A stretch of 64,000 nucleotides of DNA from Alphaproteobacteria bacterium (GTDB lineage Bacteria > Pseudomonadota > Alphaproteobacteria > Micropepsales > Micropepsaceae): the NCBI GenBank assembly GCA_028871345.1, contig JAGWNK010000009.1:32515-96514 (forward strand), read 5' to 3'. Under the pieces are notes generated by a model. It saw nothing but the letters and a program-made list of their open reading frames with translations. It was not told the origin of the DNA and ran no database searches. The first letter of the stretch is position 1. Each line of letters opens with the position of its first letter. A program made the translations under genes and the position numbers. This document shows positions 41,137 through 51,100 of the stretch, piece after piece.

Positions 41137-42815
41137 TCGCCCAAGGCCACGCCGTCGCGTCGCGGATCGGATCCGCCTACATATCCCTCTTTAGTCCACT
41201 CCACGATATTGAGGCCACTCATCTCATTCGAGGCGGGTCGCACGTCGTAGCCCATCGCCGACAACTGCTGCGCCAGCGCGTCAAGCGTCGTGTCCTTCTC
41301 GAGAAAGAGCGGGCCGTTCATCTCGACGTGATGCGCCAATGCGGCGGCGGCCTGCGGATAGAGATGACCGTCGATCATCGCCACCAGAGATTCCGCAACA
41401 TAGGGAATGATGGCGGGACCGCCCGGCGAGCCCAGCGCGATCAAGAAGTGCCCCTTCTGGTCGAAGGCGATGGTCGGAGCCATGGCGCTCAACGGTCTCT
41501 TGCCGGGTGCCGGCGCGTTGGCCACGGGCTGTCCATCGCGCGTCGGTACGAAAGAAAAGTCCGTCAGCTCGTTGTTGAGAAAGAATCCGTCTGCCGTCGT
41601 CTCGGCGCCGAGAATGAATTCGACGGTGGCGGTCATAGCAACCACTTCACCGCGATCGTCCACGATCGACATGTGGCTGGTGCCATGCAATTCGTGTGGA
41701 GGCTGCGGTGCGAAGTGGAAGGGCAAGGCGCCGGGCATGGCCTCACCCATGTCGCGGGTCGGATCGATCAGCAGCGAGCGTTTGCGGAGATAGCGCGTGG
41801 CGAGAAGCGCGCGCACCGGCACGCGCACGAAAGCGGGATCGCCCATATAGGTCATGCGGTCGGCGAAGGCGAGTCGGCTGGCCTGGCTGAAGAGATGCAC
41901 CTCCGAAAGCGTGTTCGGCTGCAGTTTGCTTTCGGGAAAGCGCTGCAGCATCGCCAGGATCTGCAGAACGGAAATGCCTCCGGAGCTTGGCGGACCCATC
42001 GAACAGATGCGCCGCGCGCGATAGAGACCGCACACCGGTTTGCGCTCCACGGCGCGGTAGTTCGCCAGATCAGCGAGCGTCATGCCGCCTGGATTTTTCG
42101 GGGCATGTTGCACCTTGTCGACGATCGCCTGGGCAATGGGGCCGGTGTAGAACGCTTGCGCTCCGCCGTTGGCGATTCGCCGCAACGCATTGGCGAGTTC
42201 CGGATTCTTCAGCACATCGCCTTCCGCGACCAAGGCGCCGTCGGGCCTGGTGAACATCCGCTTGACGTCGGGCATCGCCGCGATCTGCGGATAGCGGCGC
42301 AGTTCCGTCGCCAGTTTGTGGCTGACGGGCACGCCCTTGTCGGCCAGCGCGATGGCCGGCTCGAACAGGGTGGCCCAGGGCAGCCTGCCGTATTTCTTGT
42401 GGGCCAGCTCCAGCATGGCAACGAGGCCGGGGACCCCGACCGACAGCCCGCCGGGCACGGCATCGAAGTGCTTGCGCGGCTGACCCGCAGCATCGAGGAA
42501 CATTCCGGGTGTCGCCGAAGCCGGCGCCGCCTCGCGGCCGTCGAAGCTGGTCAGCACTTTCTTCGCGGGATCCCATAGCACCAGGAAAGCCCCGCCGCCG
42601 AGCCCCGAGGATTCCGGCTCGACCAGGGTGAGCACCATCTCGGCCGCGATGGCGGCGTCGACCGCCGATCCACCCTGTCGCAGGATGTCGAGCCCCGCCT
42701 TGACCGCATAAGGGTTTGCCGCCGCAATCATGTGATGGGGGGCCACGCCGCCGGCGCGCGCCTGTAGTCCCAGAAGCGCCAGGCAGATCATCGCCACCAG
42801 GGTTCGAAGCTTCAT
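41133..42815 (-). CDS. ggt: Gamma-glutamyltransferase (glutathione hydrolase)
   Basis: From the ATG at 42815 the 560-residue precursor has a signal peptide ending ARA (about residue 22). The Ntn-hydrolase pattern is clear: AAANPYAVKAGLDILRQGG, SSGLGGGAFLVL, and the autoprocessing site at LHGTSHMSIVD, where Thr becomes the N-terminal nucleophile of the small subunit. It is followed by GLNIV and PLSAMAPTIAF. Processed periplasmic GGT cleaves or transfers the gamma-glutamyl group of glutathione. The reported longer frame to 43685 is antisense to the neighbouring peptidase gene and is not coding. Confidence 0.93.
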   Translation of the reverse strand: MKLRTLVAMICLALLGLQARAGGVAPHHMIAAANPYAVKAGLDILRQGGSAVDAAIAAEMVLTLVEPESSGLGGGAFLVLWDPAKKVLTSFDGREAAPASATPGMFLDAAGQPRKHFDAVPGGLSVGVPGLVAMLELAHKKYGRLPWATLFEPAIALADKGVPVSHKLATELRRYPQIAAMPDVKRMFTRPDGALVAEGDVLKNPELANALRRIANGGAQAFYTGPIAQAIVDKVQHAPKNPGGMTLADLANYRAVERKPVCGLYRARRICSMGPPSSGGISVLQILAMLQRFPESKLQPNTLSEVHLFSQASRLAFADRMTYMGDPAFVRVPVRALLATRYLRKRSLLIDPTRDMGEAMPGALPFHFAPQPPHELHGTSHMSIVDDRGEVVAMTATVEFILGAETTADGFFLNNELTDFSFVPTRDGQPVANAPAPGKRPLSAMAPTIAFDQKGHFLIALGSPGGPAIIPYVAESLVAMIDGHLYPQAAAALAHHVEMNGPLFLEKDTTLDALAQQLSAMGYDVRPASNEMSGLNIVEWTKEGYVGGSDPRRDGVALGD

Positions 42816-42860
42816 GCGTCTCCCTTTCCGTCGGCCTTCCCGGAGGCTAGCCTGCTGCGC

Positions 42861-43874
42861 ATGATTGGCAAGGGCGGGCGCAATCTCATTACCGATGTGC
42901 CAGGCTTGCGGGTCGGCAACGCCGAGGACGCAGCGGCACGCACGGGCGTTACCGTTCTTCTGGCCGAAGCGCCCGCGGCTGCGGCCGTCGATGTTCGTGG
43001 CGGGGCGCCCGGCACCCGCGATGTCGACGCCCTCGACCCCGTATCCCTTGTTGACGGTGTCGACGCCATCGTCCTGTCGGGCGGATCGGCGTTTGGGCTC
43101 GACGCGCCGGCCGGCGTGCAGGCCTATCTGAAGGCGCAGGGCCGCGGCTTCGAGATCGCGCCGGGCGCCCCGCGCGTGCCCATCGTTTCGGGCGCCATCC
43201 TGTTCGATCTGGCCAATGGCGGGGTCAAGGACTGGGGCGAACTCCCGCCCTATCGCGAACTCGGCCGCATGGCGGCGGCCGCCGCGTCCGGCAACTTTGC
43301 GCTGGGCAACGCAGGCGCCGGTCTGGGCGCCGTCGCAGGTGCCTACAAGGGTGGACTCGGTAGCACCTCGGCCACGAGCGACGACGGGGCGATCGTGGGC
43401 GCGCTGGCGGCGGTCAACGCGGTGGGATCGCCTGTCATTCCGGGGACAGACGTGTTCTGGGCCTTTCCTTTCGAACGCGGCGGCGAATTCGGCGGTCGAC
43501 GCATCGAAATGCCGCTTCCGCCCATCACCGAAGCGCTTCCTGCCGATCTCAAGAGCCCGCCGCGCTCCCGCGCCAACACCACCATCGCGGTGGTGGCGAC
43601 CGACGCCGCTCTGTCGCGCGTCGAGCTCAAGCGTTTGGCCATCATGGCCGCGGACGGATTTGCCCGCGCCTTGCGCCCCGCGCACACGCCATTCGACGGC
43701 GATCTCGTCTACGCGGTGTCAACGGCCCGCCGAGAGTTGACGGGACCGCGTCCTATCGAGGTCATGCGCCTCGGAAGCCTGGCGGCGGATTGCCTGGCCC
43801 GTGCCATCGCCCGCGGCGTCTATGAGGCGCAGACGTTGGGAGACCTGCAGAGCTATCGCGACAGGTTCCGCTAG
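42861..43874 (+). CDS. P1-family (DmpA-like) peptidase
   Basis: The 337-residue protein has the P1/DmpA (family S58) layout. It starts ITDVPGLRVGNAED and has IVLSGGSAFGLDAPAGV, PIVSGAILFDL, GNAGAGLGAVAGAYKGGLG and the self-cleavage region ANTTIAVVATDAALSR. There, Asn239-Thr240 is the likely scissile bond, and Thr240 would become the N-terminal nucleophile. Members hydrolyse N-terminal D- or L-amino acids or beta-peptides. It is probably cytosolic because there is no signal peptide. It is divergent from ggt by 45 bases and convergent with the next lipoprotein gene, with 4 bases of overlap. Confidence 0.88.
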   Translation: MIGKGGRNLITDVPGLRVGNAEDAAARTGVTVLLAEAPAAAAVDVRGGAPGTRDVDALDPVSLVDGVDAIVLSGGSAFGLDAPAGVQAYLKAQGRGFEIAPGAPRVPIVSGAILFDLANGGVKDWGELPPYRELGRMAAAAASGNFALGNAGAGLGAVAGAYKGGLGSTSATSDDGAIVGALAAVNAVGSPVIPGTDVFWAFPFERGGEFGGRRIEMPLPPITEALPADLKSPPRSRANTTIAVVATDAALSRVELKRLAIMAADGFARALRPAHTPFDGDLVYAVSTARRELTGPRPIEVMRLGSLAADCLARAIARGVYEAQTLGDLQSYRDRFR

Positions 43875-45043
43875 CGGACGTAAACGCGCACTTCGTTCGA
43901 GACTGCCGTCGGGTCGGTCTGCGAAGCCACTGTCATGCGCGATGCCGGAACGCCCATATCGGTCATGGAGCGCATGACCGCTTCGGCATGACGCCGCGCG
44001 GCGGTTTGCGCCAGTTGCACGGCCGTCACCGTGCCACGGGCTGGTGACACCCCGACCACGGAGAACGAGGCCCCGGGGCGGCTTTGGAGGGCCTGGGCCA
44101 GCGCGGCGTAGAGAATCTGTTGATAGTCTACGTTCTCTCGGTCGAAGCGGATGACGACCAGCGGCGAGCCCGCATAGGCCACGGGCCCCCGCGCCGGAGC
44201 TGCTGAAGCAAACATCGGTGAGCCCAGGTCCGCGCCATAGAGTTCACCCGCCTTGATGGCGCCCGCCAGTGTCGTCAGGTTGGCGCGCTCATTGGCCGAG
44301 AACGCCGTCTGGCGCTGGATATCCTGCGAAACGTCGCTCAGCAGGCGGTCGATCAGGACGATGGTCTGGTTGGTTTCGTCCTCAAGCACGGTCAGCTGGC
44401 GATGGTCTTCATCGACCGCGCCCGAGACGTTGAAGGTCGCCGACATCTGGTCGAGGTCGTAGTGGGCGGTGGAGGCGTCTCCGGCGATCGCGGTGCCGAG
44501 GGCGTTCAACTGATTGATGTCGCCAGCCAGCGAGTCGAGGGCCGACTGGGCCCGGTTCCATTCGGCGACCAGTTCGGGATTGCCCCGGGTGGTTCCCACC
44601 TGCAGGCGTGTGGTGATGCGGGCCCTGGATTCGTGATAGCGCGTGGCGGCGTCGGCGCAGGCATTGCGCAGGTCGGCCAGCTGCTGGGCATGCTGGGTCA
44701 GCGAACTTTGGAGGCCCGCGACCTGGCTGCGTAGGGTGGCGATGGTCTTGCTGACCGCCGTGCCCGTGTCGCTTCCGGGCTCGATCGTGACGGGCGCAAC
44801 CGTCGCGACCGGCGCGGCGGCGCTGGGCGACGAAACGACCGGCTGGGGTGCTGGGATTGGGGCGGGCGCTTCGCCTTCGGGGGTCGCAGGGGCGGCCTGT
44901 TCCTCCGGACCCGAATCACCGAACAGCATGGAGTCGACGTCGGAGCATCCTGCCAGGCCGAGGCCTGCCACCAGGACGAGAGCTCCAAAAACGCGCGACG
45001 GAACGCCCGAAATCGTTGCCCGACCGGCCATTTTTGCTGTCAT
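43871..45043 (-). CDS. Lipoprotein with coiled coil and OmpA-like C-terminal domain
   Basis: From the ATG at 45043 the 390-residue product has a lipobox LAGC near residue 37 and a Pro/Ala-rich linker. A long helical, probably coiled-coil part follows (about residues 98-265, with TIATLRSQVAGLQSSLTQH). The C-terminal 110 residues follow an OmpA-like pattern (LVVIRFDRENVDYQQILY, SFSVVGVSPARG, AARRHAEAVMRSMTDMGV). OmpA-like domains bind peptidoglycan, so the protein may tether the outer membrane to the wall. The usual Asn-x2-Leu-Ser-x2-Arg motif is imperfect, so binding is uncertain. A longer frame upstream to 45217 is rejected. Confidence 0.75.
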   Translation of the reverse strand: MTAKMAGRATISGVPSRVFGALVLVAGLGLAGCSDVDSMLFGDSGPEEQAAPATPEGEAPAPIPAPQPVVSSPSAAAPVATVAPVTIEPGSDTGTAVSKTIATLRSQVAGLQSSLTQHAQQLADLRNACADAATRYHESRARITTRLQVGTTRGNPELVAEWNRAQSALDSLAGDINQLNALGTAIAGDASTAHYDLDQMSATFNVSGAVDEDHRQLTVLEDETNQTIVLIDRLLSDVSQDIQRQTAFSANERANLTTLAGAIKAGELYGADLGSPMFASAAPARGPVAYAGSPLVVIRFDRENVDYQQILYAALAQALQSRPGASFSVVGVSPARGTVTAVQLAQTAARRHAEAVMRSMTDMGVPASRMTVASQTDPTAVSNEVRVYVR

Positions 45044-45284
45044 AGTCCCGCTTCTCCAGTCCGCCCATGGGAAGGGCGGAAATCCAGCCCGACCACGCCT
45101 TTGCGGCGCGATACCGTGCCCAGTCTTAAACATGCGTTGGAACCGGGACAAGGGTCCGAAGTGCGGCTTTCTGGGGAGTTTTGGCCTTTGCGCCATGGAC
45201 TTGGCGCGTGCTGGCACATCTTTGAGCCGCGTGTGCAGATCGCTTGCGTTTGGAGCGCGCGATGCATAGGTTCTGCCGCCCCAA

Positions 45285-45361
45285 GCACCGGTAGCTCAGC
45301 TGGATAGAGCACCAGACTACGAATCTGGGGGTCGTGGGTTCGAATCCTGCCCGGTGCGCCA
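45285..45361 (+). tRNA. tRNA-Arg, anticodon ACG
   Basis: A 77-nucleotide cloverleaf with encoded CCA is present. The acceptor GCACCGG (45285-45291) pairs with CCGGTGC (45351-45357). The D arm is GCTC/GAGC, the anticodon stem CCAGA/TCTGG encloses loop CTACGAA, and the T loop is TTCGAAT. The anticodon ACG is read as ICG after A34 deamination and decodes CGU, CGC and CGA. Confidence 0.97.
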
Positions 45362-46034
45362 GCCTTTCTCTGACACAGACGTCGTCGTTTCGGCTGGGTT
45401 GAGTCGGGTTGAGACCATTCTTCAAGCCTGAGGGGCAGCCGTCACTGAAGTCCACTTCTGAGCAGTACCTGCGATCCTCCGGCGCGCGGGTCAATCGACA
45501 GCTGCGGACCCCGAAGGCTGAGGCGCGCATTCCTGCGGGCCGCTGGCAATCTCGATGGGATAGTTTCTGTCCGCCGTGTCTGCCGCGAGCGGCTGCCAGC
45601 ATCACCAGACACGTGATTGACGCCCAGGCCAAAGGTTTGTCGGATTCCGGCACTCGATCCACCTACAGCCGGTATCACCCAGCCAACGACGCGGCCTCCG
45701 AGGTTGGGGTCAATTCCGCGTTCACGAGCAGTGCCGGCCGATCGCCGTTGTCTTCGACGCGTTGTCCTTGCCGAGGCGACAGTCGGATTTGGCAGGCAGC
45801 CTCCAGCCGTCTGCGTTCACTGCACAACACCTCAATAAGTTTGCACTCATTCCAACTCGCAGTCGCAGACAGATGAAAACTAACCATGGGGCGAAACTAT
45901 TTCTCGATCCCACTGCGCAGATAATCATTATCAATTTATTATGCGTACCCAGAAGTCGCCTTGTGCCAAGCCAGTTCTTGGCAAGTCCCTGCACGATCAC
46001 GAATAGGGGCAAGAGGGGGCGACTGGGGTGGGGT
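45362..46034. other. 673-base stretch without a supported gene
   Basis: No frame here resembles a protein. The first part is ordinary GC-rich DNA. From about 45830 the sequence turns AT-rich and contains the palindrome listed at 45920. The region just downstream of a tRNA gene is a common integration point, but no repeated tRNA 3' end, integrase or island gene is seen here. The last bases are the leader of the sugar transferase gene. Confidence 0.45.
45920..45932. promoter_or_regulatory. Fur-box-like palindrome
   Basis: GATAATCATTATC is a perfect 6-1-6 palindrome and equals the core of the classical Fur operator. It lies about 100 bases before the sugar transferase start in an AT-rich patch. 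Alphaproteobacterial Fur/Mur and Irr sites often differ from the enterobacterial consensus, so the regulator is uncertain. Confidence 0.35.
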
Positions 46035-47612
46035 ATGGAAAGCCAATTCTACGAACCGCGGAGGCCGCCTCCGGCGCATGTTTTTGCCGTTGGAGCACGG
46101 GGCGTTGCGACAGAGGCGCGGTTGCGCTCGCCTCACGGATTGGACTCATTCCTTAGGGTCTTCGCTTCCTCGAAACCGCAGGAACCCGACAAAGGTTCGC
46201 AGCAGGTTTCGAGCCGTGACCTGCAATCGCCCGTTCAAGTCCTCGCAGACCTTGCAGCCATCACGACGCTCGGCGTTGCGGCCGGCCTCTCCTATCAGCT
46301 GCTGACCCATGGCAGTTTGGGCGATATTTCCGATTTCGCCGCGATCGGCCTCACGGTCGCCCTGTTGTGCGCTGCGATCGGAAAGATCCTCGATGGGACG
46401 AAGGCGGGGGTCGTGACCACCGGCTTCGACCGGCTGGCGCGCCACCTGCGTGTCTGGTCCATCGCCTTTGCCGCACTTGTCTTCATCTTGTTCGCTTTGA
46501 AGGCGGGAAGCGACGTATCGCGCGGGTCCGTCCTGTTGTTCTTCCTGCTCGGCCTGCCGCTGATCGGCGCCTGGCGCATGTTCTCGCCGAAAGTGCTGGC
46601 GCCCCTGGCGCACAGGATCGGTTATGCCGCCCGCGACCTGATCGTCATCGGCGACATCAACGATACCAACATGGACGCCTTCGTCCGCACGCTGTCCGCG
46701 ATCGGACAAAAGCCGCCAACGGTGGTCCGCTTCCACTCCAATTGCGACACGATGGCCTGGCACCGCGAGTTGAAGAACCTCGTGGCGCGCACGATCGAGC
46801 GGGCGCACGATCTTCGACACGGCGAGGTCTATCTCTGCGCCGGTTCGCTCTCGGCGGGGCGCCTGCGGGCCATCGAGAGGGCGCTCAGCATTCTGCCGCG
46901 CGCGATCTATGTCGTTCCCGATGCGCAGACGGCCTCGCTCGTGCGGTGCCGGCCGACGAGCATCGGAGCGCAGATTGCGGTCGAGATCCGGCGCGAGCCG
47001 CTGAACAGAACCCAGCGCGCCATCAAGCGCCTGCTCGATCTGGTCCTCGCAGGTACCGCGCTCCTCTTCACGGCGCCGTTCCTCCTCGGCGTGGCGCTCG
47101 CAATCAAGCTCGATTCGCGTGGGCCCGTGCTGTTCCACCAGACCCGCAACGGCTACCGGGGCGTTCCCTTCAAGATCCTCAAATTCCGCACCATGCACGT
47201 CCAGGAAGACGGCGCCGTGGTGCGCCAGGCCAGCCGGGGCGACACCCGGGTCACGCGCATCGGTCGCTTCCTGCGCAAGTCGAGCATCGACGAGATGCCC
47301 CAGCTCCTGAACGTGCTTGCAGGGCAGATGTCGCTCGTCGGTCCGCGGCCTCATGCGCGCGCCCATGACGAGCTCTACGCCCGCGAGATCGAAAACTACG
47401 AAGTTCGCCAGCACGTCAAGCCCGGCATCACGGGCTGGGCGCAGGTCAACGGGCTGCGCGGCGAAACGGCGACAATCGACCAGATGGACCGGCGCATCGA
47501 GTTCGATCTGTGGTACGCCGTCAATGCCAGCCTCCTGCTCGACCTCGAGATCATGGCCCGGACCTTCATCGAGATCGTGCGGCACGGCCGGCCCCAGAGA
47601 CAAATCGTCTGA
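46035..47612 (+). CDS. Polyprenyl-phosphate sugar-1-phosphate transferase (WcaJ/ExoY-like)
   Basis: From the ATG at 46035 the 525-residue protein has four hydrophobic segments in the N-terminal half (about residues 55-190), including VQVLADLAAITTLGVAAGL and WSIAFAALVFILFAL. A CoA-binding-like middle region follows. The C-terminal bacterial sugar transferase domain starts RAIKRLLDLVLAGTALLFTAPF, with FKILKFRTMH, TRIGRFLRKSSIDEMPQLLNVL, GPRPHARAHDELY and PGITGWAQVNGLRG. This is the initiating phosphoglycosyl transferase of exopolysaccharide or capsule synthesis, loading UDP-glucose or a related sugar on undecaprenyl phosphate in the inner membrane. No other polysaccharide genes are adjacent. 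The frame upstream to 45762 is non-coding. Confidence 0.92.
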   Translation: MESQFYEPRRPPPAHVFAVGARGVATEARLRSPHGLDSFLRVFASSKPQEPDKGSQQVSSRDLQSPVQVLADLAAITTLGVAAGLSYQLLTHGSLGDISDFAAIGLTVALLCAAIGKILDGTKAGVVTTGFDRLARHLRVWSIAFAALVFILFALKAGSDVSRGSVLLFFLLGLPLIGAWRMFSPKVLAPLAHRIGYAARDLIVIGDINDTNMDAFVRTLSAIGQKPPTVVRFHSNCDTMAWHRELKNLVARTIERAHDLRHGEVYLCAGSLSAGRLRAIERALSILPRAIYVVPDAQTASLVRCRPTSIGAQIAVEIRREPLNRTQRAIKRLLDLVLAGTALLFTAPFLLGVALAIKLDSRGPVLFHQTRNGYRGVPFKILKFRTMHVQEDGAVVRQASRGDTRVTRIGRFLRKSSIDEMPQLLNVLAGQMSLVGPRPHARAHDELYAREIENYEVRQHVKPGITGWAQVNGLRGETATIDQMDRRIEFDLWYAVNASLLLDLEIMARTFIEIVRHGRPQRQIV

Positions 47613-48147
47613 GCCTGTTTGCGAACTGGTCCGATTAAAAGTGTGCCACCGAGTCTCGCTGACCGTCGTCGCAGCCCACAACGCGACTGGCGCTGCTGGC
47701 AGACACGCGACTGCGTATAACATGCAATACACGCGTCGCGAGGCTCGATTGTGAATCGGCAGTGTCCAGAACGCCTTGTTGGTGTTGGAAGGGCGCTGCC
47801 TTGTGACAACTGCCACAAGACGCAACACGAGGCGCAAGACTGACTCCATGCGCTGGACCAAATGCTGTTGGTCCACATTCTCAGGTCAACGAAGCCGCGC
47901 GTATCCTCTAATAGAATCTGCCAATGCTTCTGCGTGTAATGAGAACTGCGATGAAGTCGCGGGCGAACAATCAGTCTGGGCGTGGCAGAAGTGCTAGTAT
48001 GAACCCGCCTTAAGAGGGGATGTGGCGGGGTAGACGGGGCGTACTTCACTTCAACAAAAATGAAATTGCCGAACAAATTCGGCGAGCGCTGACGCTTTCA
48101 AGATACCTCCACGCTGCAATGCGCCTCGTTCCTGCAACGCGGCGCAG
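47613..48147. other. 535-base spacer before the giant autotransporter, with hairpins
   Basis: No supported gene is present. The stretch carries several perfect inverted repeats: CTTGTG/CACAAG (47800-47805, 47814-47819), TGGACCAA/TTGGTCCA with a 6-base loop (47854-47861, 47868-47875), and GCCGAA/TTCGGC with a 4-base loop (48068-48073, 48078-48083). TAGTAT at 47995-48000 could be a -10 box. The last hairpin would be in the 5' leader of the autotransporter mRNA. Confidence 0.5.
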
Positions 48148-51100
48148 ATGTCGTTTTTGAGAGGGGCCGGACGTGCATCCGGCTGTCATGCCATGGCAAA
48201 CCGCGGGCTTTCAAAAATATCGAGCAGATCAACGCGTTCTACGGCGTGCAGCGAAGCACGGCCTTGGGTCCCGATATTGGTGCGAGGAATTGCGCGAAGG
48301 CTTGACGTCCGGAGATCCGTCATTGCTGCGCTGGCAATCGCGGCAGCGTTCTTCTTCTCTGCGCCTCCCGCACAAGCAGGCTGCGTGCAGAGTGGAACAA
48401 CGATGGACTGCACGGGCGACCAGGCCGGCGCTCTCCTCGACTACAACACCAATGCGGGCATCAACACGCTGAACGTCAATTCACTCACCGGTCTCGGCGG
48501 CCCGGACCTCATTCGCTTGGCAGGAACGGGTTCGGCATCCGGCAATGGCTCGAACGCGATCTATACCTGCACGGGTTTATGCACCATCACCATCAACGCC
48601 GATCAATCGTGGAGTTGTGTCCCCCAGTACGACAGCCATAGCAATCCGCTTGGCGTCTGCAACGCAGGCACAGCGAGCGCCGGGCCCTCGGGTAATTCGG
48701 GTCCGCAGGTCCTCGTCAACGTCAACGCACCGACGTCCGCGCCGATCACCATCGGCTTGAACCAGACGGCCGTGGCTGTGGTGGGATGGTCGCAGGGATC
48801 CAACGGCGGCAACGGCGGTAATGCTTATGTCTTCGGCAGTGCAGGTGACGGCGGCAACGGTGCCGATGGCGGCACGGTCGCGGTCAACTTCACAGGTGTC
48901 ATCCCGAGCGGCAGTCACGGTGGAATCTTGGCCCTCAGCCAGGGCGGCAACGGCGGCAACGGCGGCAGCGCGTACGTGATCGGAGGTAGCGCCGGCAGCG
49001 GCGGGCTCGGCGGTTACGGCGGCCAGGCGACAGCGAACTTCAACGGCGGCTCCATCACGACCACGGGCAAAGGCAACGTCGGCGTGCTGGCCATCAGCCA
49101 AGGTGGCAACGGCGGCAATGCGGGCGGCGGCGGCGGCCTGGTGTATGTCGGCGGCGGCGGCAATGCGGCTGGTCAGGCGGGCCAGGCCGAAGTCTATACG
49201 GCGGTCGGAACGACGATCACAACGTACGGCGATTTCGCCCACGGCGTTGCCGTCATGAGCCTCGGCGGCGGCGGAGGCAGCGGTTCGGGCGGTTTCGGGT
49301 TGCTTTATTCCGGCGGCGGTAGCGGCAGCACGGGCGGCAATGGCGGAGCCGCGATCGTCGATGCCAACGGCTCGATCACCACGTCAGGAGAACACGCGCA
49401 CGGCATCCTCGCGCAATCCATCGGCGGCGGCGGCGGCAGCGCAGACACGACCGCGGGCGCAATCGCGCTCGGCGGAAGCGGAGGTCCCGGCGGTTCGGGC
49501 GGCGCCGTCACCGTGCGAAACACCGGTACCATCATTACGAACGGATTCGGCTCGAACAGCATTGAAGCACAGTCGATCGGCGGCGGCGGCGGCAACGGCG
49601 CCAACTCCGGCGGCTTGTTCTCCATGGGCGGCGACGGCTCCGGTACGACCATCGGCGGCACGGTGAGCGTGACGAATTCCGGCGTGCTCGAGACTTATTC
49701 GTCGAGCGCGTCCGGCATTCTGGCGCAATCCATCGGCGGCGGCGGCGGCAACGGCGGGACGTCCGGCGGCTTGTTCTCCTTTGGTGGGTCGGGCGGCTCG
49801 GGCGCGGACGGAGGTACCGTCACGGTCACCAATTCAGGCGACATCTTGACCGGCATCGACGCCGGAACGGCGGCCTCGCCCGGCATTCTCGCGCAGTCGA
49901 TCGGCGGCGGCGGCGGTAACGGCGGCGGGTCTGTATCCGCTGGCGCCGGCCTCGCGGTTGCATTCGGCGGTCAGGGCGGCATGGCTGGAAGCGGTTCGAG
50001 CGTATACGTCATGCTCGACAACGCGAATGCCGCGCAGGCGACGGGGTATGACATCACGACGTTTGGCGACACGTCTTCGGCAATCGTTGCGCAGTCGATC
50101 GGCGGCGGCGGCGGCAACGGCGGCTTCGCGGTGGCCGCATCCGCATCTCCGACGTTCAGCGTCGCGCTCGGCGTCGGCGGAAACGGCGGTGCCGGCGGCG
50201 GCGCCGGCATCGTCGAGGTCGATACCAAGGGCGCCTTGACGACTTACGGCCTGAGTTCGAACGGTATCCTCGCGCAGTCGATCGGCGGCGGCGGCGGCAA
50301 CGGCGGCTTCAGCGTGGCGGCGAGCGTCAGCACGGGTGCGTCGCTTTCGCTAGGGCTTGGCGGCTCTGGCGCGGCGGGCGGCGGCGCCTCCGATGTTGCG
50401 GTCTCCAGTTTCAGCGATATCACCACTCTCGGCGACAATTCCTACGGCATCCTTGCGCAATCGATCGGTGGCGGCGGCGGCAACGGAGGATTCTCTGTGG
50501 CGGCCTCGGGCGGCACATTGGGAGTCAGCGTCGGAGTCGGCGGGTCGGGCGGGGCCGGCGGCAACGCTGCAAACGTGGGCGTGGCCAGCCTCGGCAATTT
50601 CGTCACAACGGGCGACAACGCTACGGTCATCGCGGCACAATCGATCGGCGGCGGCGGCGGCAACGGCGGTTTCTCGGTTGCGGGATCGATCGGAGCCGGC
50701 GGCGCCAGTGTGAGCGTCGGCGGCTCGGGCGCCGACGGAGGCTATTCCGGCATCGCTTCACTCGACAGTTCGGGCTACGTCGTCACGGCGGGCGACAATT
50801 CGATCGGCCTCCTGGCGCAATCCCTGGGTGGTGGCGGCGGTAACGGCGGATTTTCGGCGTCTGCATCCATTTCCGTGATGGGATCGGCAGCCGTCGGTGT
50901 CGGCGGGTCGGGCGGCGGCGGCCAGCACGCCAACAGCGCATCCGTTTACGCGGACGGCGCAGGATACGACATCTCGGTCGGCGGCTATGGCGGCGGCTGG
51001 ACGCTGGTGACAGAAGGTGCGAACGCAACCGGCATTGAGGCACAGTCCATCGGCGGCGGCGGCGGCAATGGCGGCTTTGCGGGAACGCTGGCACTTTCGG

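Noticed and set aside
42816..43685. Upstream extension of the gamma-glutamyltransferase frame
   Set aside because: It is the reverse of the P1-peptidase gene; the signal peptide begins at 42815.
45285..46034. Integration site at the tRNA-Arg 3' end
   Set aside because: No duplicated tRNA end, integrase or island genes were found downstream; only a gene-free stretch is visible.
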